Below are positions 1 through 6,530 of a DNA stretch of 6,530 nucleotides, piece by piece. The DNA comes from Candidatus Sungbacteria bacterium RIFCSPLOWO2_01_FULL_47_10 (GTDB taxonomy: Bacteria > Patescibacteriota > Minisyncoccia > Sungbacterales > GWA2-42-14): the NCBI GenBank assembly GCA_001820675.1, contig MHQO01000065.1, forward strand, positions 1-6,530, written 5' to 3'. The first letter of the stretch is position 1. Every line of letters begins with the position of its first letter. The notes under the pieces were generated by a model. That model saw only the letters and a list, made by a program, of their open reading frames with translations, did no database searches and was not told the origin of the DNA. The position numbers and the translations under genes were made by a program.

Positions 1-2
1 CG

Positions 3-422
3 GAATATGCGGAAGTGAAACGAAGATTCGGCTGGGAATTCAACGGCATGCGCCTTCATGAATTGTATTTCGGCAACATGAAAAATGGCGGCGCCGGGCT
101 GGGCAACGCATCCGCTCTTTCAAAAAAAATAATTGAAGATTTTGGAACGTGTGAAAATTGGGAAAAAGATTTTAAGGCGGTAGGTGCGATGCGGGGGATT
201 GGCTGGACTGTTTTATATCACGACCAGGACAATAATGGATTATTCAATATCTGGGTAGGCGAGCATGACATGGGGCATCTTGCCGGATGCGTTCCGCTCC
301 TTGTTCTTGATGTGTTTGAACACGCATATACGCTTGACTATGGGATAAAAAAAGCGGATTATATCACTGCATTTATGAAGGCGATTGATTGGGGGGTTGT
401 TTATAAGAGGTTTAATAAATAA
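3..422 (+). CDS. Fe/Mn superoxide dismutase, C-terminal part (5' end outside window)
   Basis: Superoxide dismutase converts superoxide to hydrogen peroxide and oxygen using one Fe or Mn ion. The reading frame is open from the left edge, so the gene starts upstream. GTG at 15 is an internal Val codon, since the family match already continues through the preceding EYAE. Visible metal ligands are His at 57-59 (RLHELYF), Asp at 309-311 and His at 321-323 (both in DVFEHAY); the first His ligand lies in the missing N-terminal part. His at 264-266 (GEHDMGHLAG) stands where Mn enzymes such as E. coli SodA carry the second-sphere Gln, and Val stands two residues before the Asp ligand. Such a His is known from archaeal iron enzymes, so Fe or mixed metal use is likely but not certain. 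Location in the cell cannot be judged without the N-terminus. The next gene starts 15 bases downstream. Confidence 0.93.
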   Translation, partial: EYAEVKRRFGWEFNGMRLHELYFGNMKNGGAGLGNASALSKKIIEDFGTCENWEKDFKAVGAMRGIGWTVLYHDQDNNGLFNIWVGEHDMGHLAGCVPLLVLDVFEHAYTLDYGIKKADYITAFMKAIDWGVVYKRFNK

Positions 423-437
423 AAAATTTTTATTACT

Positions 438-647
438 ATGAGTTCATTTGAAAAACAATTGCATGATGATGAACGGCGCGTTGAACAGCCGAAGGATTAC
501 CCGGTCGAGGCGGATGTGGACGATTTGATGCGGGCGGGCATGACGCGCGAGGAGGCAGAGGAGGAAATTGAAAGGCGAAAGAGAAATGCTGTTCAGAAAA
601 TACGTCAGGCAGTAAAGAGGGACACCGATGAATCGCCCCAGATGTGA
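438..647 (+). CDS. Small highly charged hypothetical protein, 69 aa
   Basis: I do not recognise this protein. It has 69 residues, no membrane segment, no signal peptide and no cysteine. It is rich in Glu, Asp, Arg and Lys. The middle (about residues 29-57, including MTREEAEEEIERRKR) looks like one long amphipathic helix with a possible coiled-coil character. It starts at ATG 15 bases after the superoxide dismutase stop and ends in TGA, 35 bases before the favoured htrA start. A GTG within its last bases (GTGA overlap) would be the alternative htrA start. There is no Shine-Dalgarno motif before it; the upstream bases are an A/T run. Support for a real gene is its fit in a tight same-strand row and its consistent, biased composition. 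A role in regulation or binding cannot be read from the sequence. Confidence 0.6.
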   Translation: MSSFEKQLHDDERRVEQPKDYPVEADVDDLMRAGMTREEAEEEIERRKRNAVQKIRQAVKRDTDESPQM

Positions 648-662
648 TTTTTGTTTTACGTA

Positions 663-683
663 TTTTGAGTTTTGAATTTTTTA
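663..683 (+). repeat. Short degenerate heptad T-rich repeat before htrA
   Basis: Three consecutive 7-base units, TTTTGAG, TTTTGAA and TTTTTTA, run directly into the htrA ATG. The stretch is low in complexity and contains no Shine-Dalgarno motif. It may be slippage-prone filler or may keep the start codon unstructured. It is too short to be called a functional element. Confidence 0.35.
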
Positions 684-1984
684 TGGAAGACGATACGCTC
701 AAGCAATCAACCAACTCCAATGAGGGAATCGAGAAAGACCGGTTCGCACAGCACCACCTGACAATCCATCAGGTTATTTTTATCACGATTTTATTGACAT
801 TTATCATATCCATCGCAACGACCCTTTCGATCATATATTATTTTTCCGATCTTCTGGAGCTTTCCGGGGGGCCCGCATTCATACAAACCGTCCTTCCGGT
901 GCGCGAAAGAACCACACGGGAGATTAATGAAAAGATTCTGCGCCAAGACGAACTTGTGGTCGGTGTCGTCAAGGAAGCTTCTCCGTCTGTCGTAAGCATC
1001 ATTGCCTCGAAAGATGTCCCGCTTGTCGAGCAATATTACGTAAATCCGTTTCCTGACGACCCGTTTTTCGGAGAGTTTTTCCGGCAATTCCAAATTCCGG
1101 AACAGCGCGAGCGTGGAATGGAGAAACGGGAAGTTTCCGCAGGGTCGGGGTTTATTGTTTCCGGGGACGGGCTGATTGTCACGAATAAGCATGTTGTTGC
1201 CGACACTGACGCCGAATATACTGTATTTTTTTCCGACGGCTCGAAAACGTCCGCCACGGTTCTTGCCCGCGACCCGTTTCAGGATTTGGCGGTTCTCAAA
1301 GTTGAGAAATCCGGTCTGGCTGTCGCTTCTCTTGGCGATTCGGCGCGCATCGATATCGGGCAGTCCGTCATTGCCATCGGAAACGCGCTCGGAGAATACA
1401 GCAATACTGTAAGCGTCGGAATCGTTTCGGGTCTTGGCCGTTCTATTCTCGCATACGGGGAAGGCGTTGGTTCCGAAGAATTAACGGAGCTTATTCAAAC
1501 CGATGCCGCAATCAACCCCGGAAATTCGGGCGGACCGCTTTTGAATCTTCGCGGCGAAGTCATCGGAATAAATGTTGCGATGGCGGAAGGAGCCGAAAAT
1601 ATCGGTTTTGCGATTCCGATTAATCGCGCAAAACGGGATGTGGAAAGCGTAAAATCAACCGGCAAAATCGTATATCCGTTCATGGGAATTCGATATGTTT
1701 CAATTACGAAAGCGATTCAGGAAGATCGCAACCTACCGGTTGACTACGGGGTATTGCTTGTTGAAGAAAAAGACGCCCCCGCAGTTGTCCCGGAGAGTCC
1801 TGCCGATACGGCGGGTTTAAAAAACGGCGACATCATTCTTTCTATCGACGGAAAAATAGTCGATCAATCAAACACTCTGCTGGATATTCTCCAGGATTAC
1901 ACGGTGGGAAATAAAATTTTGCTCAAGGTTTTACGCGAAAAACAAGAATTGTCTTTTGAGTTGACGTTGTCGGAGAGAAAGTAG
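683..1984 (+). CDS. htrA: Membrane-anchored HtrA/DegP-family serine protease with one PDZ domain
   Basis: HtrA proteases degrade or refold damaged envelope proteins. The 433-residue product has a short cytoplasmic N-terminus, one transmembrane helix (about residues 29-54, VIFITILLTFIISI onward), a linker, a trypsin-like domain (about 75-325) and a C-terminal PDZ domain (about 333-430, with GLKNGDIILSIDGK). The full catalytic triad is present: His170 in TNKHVV, Asp201 in DPFQDLAVLKV and Ser282 in GNSGGPL. Spacing fits the family, so it should be active. The anchor predicts that the protease domain faces outside the cytoplasmic membrane. ATG at 683 is preferred; the GTG at 644 would add 13 residues (including FVLRILSFEFF) coded partly by the T-rich repeat. 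Neither start has a Shine-Dalgarno motif. No clear hairpin terminator follows the stop. The gene probably belongs with the two upstream genes in one unit. Confidence 0.93.
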   Translation: MEDDTLKQSTNSNEGIEKDRFAQHHLTIHQVIFITILLTFIISIATTLSIIYYFSDLLELSGGPAFIQTVLPVRERTTREINEKILRQDELVVGVVKEASPSVVSIIASKDVPLVEQYYVNPFPDDPFFGEFFRQFQIPEQRERGMEKREVSAGSGFIVSGDGLIVTNKHVVADTDAEYTVFFSDGSKTSATVLARDPFQDLAVLKVEKSGLAVASLGDSARIDIGQSVIAIGNALGEYSNTVSVGIVSGLGRSILAYGEGVGSEELTELIQTDAAINPGNSGGPLLNLRGEVIGINVAMAEGAENIGFAIPINRAKRDVESVKSTGKIVYPFMGIRYVSITKAIQEDRNLPVDYGVLLVEEKDAPAVVPESPADTAGLKNGDIILSIDGKIVDQSNTLLDILQDYTVGNKILLKVLREKQELSFELTLSERK

Positions 1985-1989
1985 CTAAG

Positions 1990-1998
1990 TTATCCACA
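1990..1998 (+). promoter_or_regulatory. Perfect DnaA-box 9-mer TTATCCACA
   Basis: The sequence TTATCCACA matches the strong DnaA box exactly. It lies 5 bases after the htrA stop and 17 bases before the -35 element of the rpoB promoter, a position where a bound protein could touch RNA polymerase. It stands alone: there is no cluster of boxes and no dnaA or dnaN gene nearby, so it does not mark an origin. A single match by chance in a window of this size is possible (about 1 in 20 for both strands), so function is unproven. Confidence 0.4.
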
Positions 1999-2015
1999 GC
2001 CATGCCGATACCCCC

Positions 2016-2043
2016 TTGACAGGTTTTTTATATCTGCTATACT
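2016..2043 (+). promoter_or_regulatory. Strong sigma-70-type promoter for the rpoBC leader
   Basis: The -35 element TTGACA (2016-2021) is a perfect match. After a 16-base spacer comes the -10 element TATACT (2038-2043), a 5 of 6 match, preceded by TGC, an extended -10 motif. Transcription should start near 2050. It is the best promoter in the window and faces rpoB, with no other gene between. The predicted 5' leader is therefore about 350 bases. Confidence 0.85.
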
Positions 2044-2064
2044 CAACATCTAGCCTTTTATCGT

Positions 2065-2072
2065 AAAGGAGG
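2065..2072 (+). promoter_or_regulatory. Shine-Dalgarno-like motif AAAGGAGG in the leader
   Basis: This is the only strong match to the 16S rRNA 3' tail that I see at a gene-start-like position; the annotated genes lack one. It is followed 12 bases later by TTG at 2085, a rather long spacing, which opens a 23-codon frame ending at TAA 2156. The complementary segment CTCCTTT at 2116-2122 could mask it. It could instead simply be one arm of an RNA helix. Confidence 0.3.
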
Positions 2073-2241
2073 GCTCAATTTAACTTGTATTATTTGCGAT
2101 TTTTAATGAATATCGCTCCTTTCGGGGGATTGATTGTCTCCCAAAACGGACGATAAATATTCGCAAAATTCCATAAACCCTGGTCAAGAGGGCCTATTGT
2201 ATTTTTGTGTGCCAAATTGCTCTGAAAGCTAAAGCGAGTAT

Positions 2242-2269
2242 TCGACACCCCGGGTTCTCCGCATATAAA
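2242..2269 (+). promoter_or_regulatory. Possible second, weaker promoter inside the leader
   Basis: TCGACA (2242-2247, 5 of 6 to TTGACA), a 16-base spacer and TATAAA (2264-2269, 5 of 6 to TATAAT) form a reasonable sigma-70 pair in an A/T-rich patch. There is no extended -10. A transcript would start near 2276 and would still cross the putative terminator hairpin. The A/T richness makes a chance match plausible. Confidence 0.25.
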
Positions 2270-2300
2270 TATAAATTATCGTAACGTCCGCTGTGTGCTC

Positions 2301-2330
2301 CTGCAGGCGCATCTCCGCGCAGTCCTTTTT
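2301..2330 (+). terminator. Possible intrinsic terminator or attenuator upstream of rpoB
   Basis: CTGC (2301-2304) pairs with GCAG (2319-2322) and GCG (2307-2309) with CGC (2316-2318), leaving a 2-base bulge and a 6-base loop; an alternative is GCGC (2307-2310) with GCGC (2317-2320). TCCTTTTT follows at once (2323-2330). The GC stem plus T-run fits an intrinsic terminator, but the bulge makes the stem modest and the T-run is interrupted by CC. Since rpoB is essential, it must be leaky, conditional, or bypassed by a downstream promoter. Confidence 0.4.
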
Positions 2331-2401
2331 AAAAAATTTTAAAGATTTTCGATTTTAAACCAATTTTGTCCAACGGGGCAAGCTCATAATTTTCGAAAAA
2401 T

Positions 2402-5400
2402 ATGAAAAAAAGTTTTGCTCAAAGTAAAAATCCCGTGTTCGATCTTCCAAATCTTTCCGCGATTCAGCTTGATTCATACCGATGGTTCCTCGAGCACGGC
2501 CTTCGGGAACTTTTCGACGAGACGTCTCCCATCAAGGGTTTTGCGGGCAAGGAATTGGCATTGGAATTGTCATTCGGAGAATACTATATCGACAAGCCGA
2601 AGTTTTCGGAGATTCACGCAAAGGAGCACAATCTTTCATATGAAGCGCCGCTTCGCGTGAAGGTGCGTCTTGTGAATAAAAAAACGGACGAAGTGAAAGA
2701 GCAGGAAGTATATCTTGGAGATTTCCCGCTGATGACCGAGCGCGGAACTTTTATCGTAAACGGCGTAGAGCGCGTAATTGTCTCCCAGCTTATTCGTTCA
2801 TCCGGCGTATATTTTATTTCAAATCCTACGCGAGGAAAGAAATATTTCGGCGCAAAAATTATTCCGAATCGCGGTGCGTGGTTTGAATTCGAAACCGATT
2901 TCGACGGGTCATTGCATGTCCGCATTGATCGAAAACGAAAAATCGCGGCATCCTCCCTTCTTCGCATTTTCGGGATGGAAAAGGACGAGGATATTATGAA
3001 TGCGTTTCGGGATGCCGACACGGGGGACGTGTCATATATAAAAAAAACGCTTGAACGCGATTCCGCGAAATCAAAGGATGAAGCTTTTATCGAAATTTAT
3101 AAGCGCATCCGGCCCGGAGAACTTGCCGCGGTTGATAACGCGCGTTCTCTCATTGAGGCAATGATGGGGTTTGACCGGTACGATCTTGCGAGCTGGGGGC
3201 GGTTTAAATTCAACCAGCGGCTTGGCTTGAATAAGAATCCCGCAAAGGAAGAAAACAGGGTGTTAAACCTTGATGATATCGTCGCAGTTTTGAAAGAACT
3301 CATTCGCATGAACAATCTTCAGGACGTCGCATCCGACGATATCGACCATTTAGGAAATCGCCGGGTGCGCGGAGTCGGGGAGCTTTTGCAGAATAAACTT
3401 CGGGTGGGAATGGCCAGGCTCGTCAGGATTGTCCGCGACCGCATGTCTACGCTTGATATCTACACCATGACACCTGCCCAACTCATCAATGCGAGGCCAT
3501 TTATCGCATCCGTCAAGGAATTTTTCACGTCTTCCCAGCTCTCGCAATTTATGGATCAGGTTAATCCTCTCGCCGAGCTTGAACATAGGCGCCGCCTTTC
3601 CGCAATGGGTCCAGGAGGCCTTACGCGCGAGCGGGCAGGATTCGAAGTTCGCGATGTTCACCCAAGCCATTACGGAAGAATTTGCCCCATTCAGACTCCC
3701 GAGGGCCAGAATATCGGGCTCGTTGGGCACCTTGCGGGATACGCAAAGATTAATGAACTCGGTCTCATTGAGACGCCGTATCGAAAAGCGAAAAACGGCA
3801 AAATGACGAATGAGATTGAATATCTTGATGCGGCATCGGAAGTTCATTTTAATATCGCTCACGCGGGAATTCGATGCGATTCCCGAGGGATTATTCTTGA
3901 TGAAAAAGTAGAAGCGAGAATTCGCGGGAATCCGGGATTGATCGAGCGCGACAAAGTCGATTATGTCGATATTTCTCCCCAGCAGTTCATCAGCGTTGCA
4001 ACGTCGCTCGTGCCGTTTCTTGAGCATGATGACGCGAATAGGGCCATGATGGGATCGAACATGCAGCGCCAAGCCGTCCCGTGCGTAAGGGCCGAAGCGC
4101 CGCTTGTAGGAACGGGGGTTGAGGAACGGGCGGCCCAGGACTCCGGCAGAGTCATTCTTGCGGACGACGACGGCGCCATATCCGCGGTAGATGCGCGGTC
4201 AATCGTTCTTACGACAAAAAAAGGAAAGGAACTCGCATATCCCCTGAATTCTTTTCTCCGGACGAATCAATTTACGGCAATCAGTCAAAAACCCATCGTA
4301 AAGAAGGGGGCGCACGTTAAAAAGGGACAGGTGCTTGCGGATGGATCCTCGACCGACAACGGTGCGTTGGCTCTCGGAAAAAATCTTCTTGTCGCGTTTC
4401 TTTCATGGAGGGGTTCGAATTATGAAGATGCGATTATCATATCGGAGCGTCTCGTGCGGGACGATGTGTTTACCTCGATTCATATCGAGGATCACGTGAT
4501 CGATGTTCGCGATACCAAACTCGGAGCGGAAGAAACCTCACCCGATATCCCTAATGTTTCAGAGGAAAAATTGAAAAATCTCGACGAGGAAGGAGTCGTG
4601 AGGATCGGGGCGGAAGTTCGGTCAAACGACATCTTGGTCGGAAAAATTTCTCCGAAAGGAGAATCGGACCTTACTCCCGAGGAAAAACTCCTGCGCGCGA
4701 TTTTTGGCGAAAAAGCCCGTGATGTGAAGGATACCTCGCTTACTCTTCCCCACGGAAAAAGAGGAAGGGTCGTCGGGGTGAAAGTATTCTCCCGCGATCG
4801 GGGCGACAAGCTTGAATCGGGCGTGATCAAGAGGGTTCAGGTTGAGGTGGCCCAACTGCGGAAGATTGCGGTAGGGGACAAGTTGGCAGGCAGGCACGGC
4901 AACAAGGGCGTTATTTCCACAATTCTTCCGGAGGAAGATATGCCGTATCTTGAAGACGGAACGCGGGTTGATGTCATTTTGAATCCCCTTGGAGTCGCAT
5001 CGCGTATGAATATCGGGCAAATCCTTGAAACGCACCTCGGGTGGGCGGCAAAAAAACTCGGATATCGAAGTGTCACGCCCGCGCTTGACGGGGCTACAGA
5101 AGAAGAAATTAAGCAGGAGTTGAAAACCGCAGGATTGCCTGAGACGGGAAAAATCGATTTATATGATGGCCTGACTGGCGAAAAATTCCACCAAAAAGTA
5201 ACGGTCGGCATGATTTATATTATGAAACTTTCGCATTTGGTGGAAGACAAAATCCATATGCGGTCGATCGGTCCGTATTCACTCATAACCCAGCAGCCGC
5301 TCGGCGGAAAAGCGCAGTTCGGGGGACAGCGGTTTGGAGAAATGGAAGTATGGGCGCTTGAGGGATATGGTTCGGCTCACACGCTTCAGGAAATGCTTAC

Positions 5401-5629
5401 GATAAAATCTGACGATGTTTTAGGCCGATCCGCAACATATGAAGCGATTATTTCCGGCGAAAAAATAAAAAAACCGAATCTGCCCGCGTCTTTTCACGTT
5501 TTAGTGAATGAATTAAAAGGGCTTGCGCTGAATGTGCAGTTGAAAGGGACGGCGGCACCCCCCGAAGAAGGGCCGCAGGAAATTGTCGAGGAGAAGAAGG
5601 AAAGAAAAGAAAAAGTAAGGGCGAAATAG
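2402..5629 (+). CDS. rpoB: DNA-directed RNA polymerase subunit beta
   Basis: This is the beta subunit of RNA polymerase, which forms half of the active-site cleft. The 1075-residue protein is complete but short (E. coli about 1342), lacking the large lineage inserts. Landmarks in order: protrusion motif [15 protein letters not shown] (116-130); rifampicin region [19 protein letters not shown] (from 378), with Asp385, His395 and Ser400 matching E. coli 516, 526 and 531; [19 protein letters not shown] (from 403); the flap-region motif [15 protein letters not shown] (757-771); active-site Lys827 and Lys835 in [12 protein letters not shown]; and [20 protein letters not shown] (964-983), which joins beta prime. 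The last 28 residues are a charged, probably disordered tail. The ATG at 2402 fits the family N-terminus, although no Shine-Dalgarno motif precedes it. It is expressed from the long leader and followed 4 bases later by rpoC. No ribosomal protein genes lie upstream. Confidence 0.98.
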   Translation: MKKSFAQSKNPVFDLPNLSAIQLDSYRWFLEHGLRELFDETSPIKGFAGKELALELSFGEYYIDKPKFSEIHAKEHNLSYEAPLRVKVRLVNKKTDEVKEQEVYLGDFPLMTERGTFIVNGVERVIVSQLIRSSGVYFISNPTRGKKYFGAKIIPNRGAWFEFETDFDGSLHVRIDRKRKIAASSLLRIFGMEKDEDIMNAFRDADTGDVSYIKKTLERDSAKSKDEAFIEIYKRIRPGELAAVDNARSLIEAMMGFDRYDLASWGRFKFNQRLGLNKNPAKEENRVLNLDDIVAVLKELIRMNNLQDVASDDIDHLGNRRVRGVGELLQNKLRVGMARLVRIVRDRMSTLDIYTMTPAQLINARPFIASVKEFFTSSQLSQFMDQVNPLAELEHRRRLSAMGPGGLTRERAGFEVRDVHPSHYGRICPIQTPEGQNIGLVGHLAGYAKINELGLIETPYRKAKNGKMTNEIEYLDAASEVHFNIAHAGIRCDSRGIILDEKVEARIRGNPGLIERDKVDYVDISPQQFISVATSLVPFLEHDDANRAMMGSNMQRQAVPCVRAEAPLVGTGVEERAAQDSGRVILADDDGAISAVDARSIVLTTKKGKELAYPLNSFLRTNQFTAISQKPIVKKGAHVKKGQVLADGSSTDNGALALGKNLLVAFLSWRGSNYEDAIIISERLVRDDVFTSIHIEDHVIDVRDTKLGAEETSPDIPNVSEEKLKNLDEEGVVRIGAEVRSNDILVGKISPKGESDLTPEEKLLRAIFGEKARDVKDTSLTLPHGKRGRVVGVKVFSRDRGDKLESGVIKRVQVEVAQLRKIAVGDKLAGRHGNKGVISTILPEEDMPYLEDGTRVDVILNPLGVASRMNIGQILETHLGWAAKKLGYRSVTPALDGATEEEIKQELKTAGLPETGKIDLYDGLTGEKFHQKVTVGMIYIMKLSHLVEDKIHMRSIGPYSLITQQPLGGKAQFGGQRFGEMEVWALEGYGSAHTLQEMLTIKSDDVLGRSATYEAIISGEKIKKPNLPASFHVLVNELKGLALNVQLKGTAAPPEEGPQEIVEEKKERKEKVRAK

Positions 5630-5633
5630 AGAA

Positions 5634-6530
5634 ATGGAACAACAGCGTATTCAAGACTTCGAATCAATTGTTTTAAAACTCGCAAGCCCCGAGGATATTT
5701 TAGCTTGGTCGCATGGCGAGATAACGAAGCCCGAGACCATCAATTACCGATCGCAAAAACCCGAAAAAGACGGCCTTTTTGACGAACGCATTTTCGGTCC
5801 AACCAAAGACTATGAATGCTATTGCGGCAAATATAGAAGAATCCGTTATAAAGGAATAATCTGCGATAAATGCGGAGTAGAAGTTACGAGAGCCGTGGTC
5901 AGACGCGAGAGAATGGGGCACATCAAGCTTGCGTCCCCGACTTCCCATATCTGGTTTTTGCGGGGGGTTCCGTCAAAAATCGGGATCGTTTTGAATATGT
6001 CCGTGTCCGCTCTTGAAACCGTCATATATTTTCGCGGATACATCGTCACCAAAGCGGACGAAGAAAAAAAAGCGGAGTCCCTGCAGGAAATAGACAGGGA
6101 ATTTAAGTCAAAATCTTCAAAAACAAAAACAAAGCAGGAACTTTCTGTCCTCGTGTCTGCTAAAGAACACGCGAAAGAAGAAGTGCGCTCCCTTTATCCG
6201 AATAAAGTTTTATCCGAGGTTGAATACCACCGGCTCTCCATGAAATACGGCGATCTTTTTGACGCCGATACCGGCGCGGAGGCTTTAAAAAAAATACTGG
6301 AAAAAGTTGATCTTGATAAACTGAAGAATCAGCTTGAAGCCGAACTTGAAACCGCGGACGGGATGCTTAAGGTTAAAATTTTAAAACGATTAAAAGTAAT
6401 CAGGGGAATGGTGCGAGCCGAGATACGTCCGGAATGGATGTTTTTGACAGTCATACCGGTTATCCCTCCGGATTTAAGGCCAATGGTTCCGCTTGACGGC
6501 GGAAGGTACGCAACGGCCGATCTTAACGAT
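5634..6530 (+). CDS. rpoC: DNA-directed RNA polymerase subunit beta prime, N-terminal part (3' end outside window)
   Basis: This is the beta prime subunit, the catalytic partner of RpoB. The first 299 codons are present and the frame is open to the right edge, so the catalytic Asp triad lies outside. The start ATG comes 4 bases after the rpoB stop, which suggests translational coupling; only weak purine runs precede it. The N-terminal zinc site is complete, with Cys62, Cys64, Cys77 and Cys80 in [20 protein letters not shown]. The clamp motif [20 protein letters not shown] follows (94-113). An insert rich in Lys, Glu and Ser, about residues 140-187, separates YFRGYIV from [14 protein letters not shown]. 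The conserved [20 protein letters not shown] and [13 protein letters not shown] close the visible part. Similar inserts are, as I recall, common in Parcubacteria. Confidence 0.97.
   Translation, partial: MEQQRIQDFESIVLKLASPEDILAWSHGEITKPETINYRSQKPEKDGLFDERIFGPTKDYECYCGKYRRIRYKGIICDKCGVEVTRAVVRRERMGHIKLASPTSHIWFLRGVPSKIGIVLNMSVSALETVIYFRGYIVTKADEEKKAESLQEIDREFKSKSSKTKTKQELSVLVSAKEHAKEEVRSLYPNKVLSEVEYHRLSMKYGDLFDADTGAEALKKILEKVDLDKLKNQLEAELETADGMLKVKILKRLKVIRGMVRAEIRPEWMFLTVIPVIPPDLRPMVPLDGGRYATADLND
6051..6194 (+). other. Lysine/glutamate-rich insert in RpoC clamp region
   Basis: Codons about 140-187 of rpoC encode a hydrophilic segment ([18 protein letters not shown] and a Lys/Ser/Thr stretch [10 protein letters not shown]) without counterpart in the E. 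coli or Bacillus subunit at this point. It is predicted to form helices joined by a flexible basic linker. The reading frame is kept, so it is a lineage insert and not an error. Boundaries are approximate. Confidence 0.6.

Larger units (their letters stand above)
2050..2401 (+). other. Long rpoB 5' leader, possibly a structured RNA
   Basis: No protein of convincing length fits this stretch. Possible pairings seen by eye: AAAGGAG (2065-2071) with CTCCTTT (2116-2122); GCGAT (2096-2100) with ATCGC (2112-2116); a hairpin GGGGGA (2124-2129) with TCTCCC (2137-2142), one G-U pair and a 7-base loop; CGGACG (2147-2152) with CGTCCG (2285-2290); and AAAGGA (2065-2070) with TCCTTT (2323-2328), which would close the whole element and compete with the first helix. 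Any one of these could occur by chance in 350 bases. Its GC-rich patches and its length set it apart from the short A/T-rich gaps elsewhere in the window. Conserved marks of tmRNA, RNase P RNA and SRP RNA are absent. It could be a regulatory leader or a separate small RNA ending near 2330. Confidence 0.45.

Noticed and set aside
644..682. GTG start for htrA overlapping the upstream TGA
   Set aside because: It would add a hydrophobic stretch coded partly by the T-rich repeat and has no Shine-Dalgarno motif; ATG 683 gives a normal HtrA N-terminus. Coupling through the GTGA overlap cannot be fully excluded.
436..720. 94-codon minus-strand frame opposite the small protein gene
   Set aside because: Low-complexity, Pro- and Ser-rich translation without family features, antisense to a better-supported frame.
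1990..2043. Replication origin, because of the DnaA box and A/T-rich DNA
   Set aside because: Only one box is present, and there is no dnaA, dnaN or box cluster.
2050..2330. tmRNA, RNase P RNA, SRP RNA or a tRNA in the leader
   Set aside because: No CCA-ended acceptor arm, no TTCGA-type T-loop in a proper stem, no GAGGAAAGTCC-type RNase P core and no SRP tetraloop motif were seen.
3350..4072. 240-codon open frame on the minus strand inside rpoB
   Set aside because: It lies wholly opposite strongly conserved rpoB sequence, and its translation has no recognisable domain; it is a by-product of rpoB codon bias.
1..6530. CRISPR array, insertion sequence, phage or defence genes
   Set aside because: No spaced direct repeats, terminal inverted repeats, transposase or defence-like proteins were found; the genes are core housekeeping or stress genes.
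1..6530. Recoded TGA as glycine, as in Gracilibacteria and Absconditabacteria
   Set aside because: The long genes have no in-frame TGA, and TGA serves as stop at 645-647.

Overview
The window reads as a piece of a bacterial chromosome, most likely from the Patescibacteria (Candidate Phyla Radiation), and probably near the Parcubacteria. This placement is inferred from four traits: a very compact RpoB (1075 residues, without the large inserts of the proteobacterial protein), an RpoC with a lysine- and glutamate-rich insert near its N-terminus, an Fe/Mn superoxide dismutase with His at the usual second-sphere Gln position, and an almost complete lack of Shine-Dalgarno sequences before the genes. 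The genetic code looks standard: TGA ends one gene and does not occur inside the others.

Layout, all on the + strand. Positions 1-422 hold the 3' part of a superoxide dismutase gene cut by the window edge. A 69-residue, highly charged protein of unknown function follows (438-647). Next is a complete membrane-anchored HtrA/DegP-type serine protease with one PDZ domain (683-1984). These three are close enough to form one transcription unit; superoxide dismutase and HtrA would both suit oxidative or envelope stress, although co-regulation is an inference.

Positions 1985-2401 hold no convincing gene. They contain a perfect DnaA-box 9-mer, a very strong sigma-70-type promoter with an extended -10, and about 350 bases of leader before rpoB. 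The leader has several possible hairpins, the only strong Shine-Dalgarno-like motif in the window (beside a tiny ORF and facing a complementary segment), and a GC hairpin followed by a T-run that could be an attenuator or the terminator of a separate small RNA. This is the least explained part of the window.

Positions 2402-5629 encode RNA polymerase beta (rpoB). After a 4-base gap, rpoC starts at 5634 and runs off the right end, with 299 codons present. The rplK-rplA-rplJ-rplL genes that precede rpoB in many bacteria are absent, so rpoBC here seems to be driven by its own promoter and leader.
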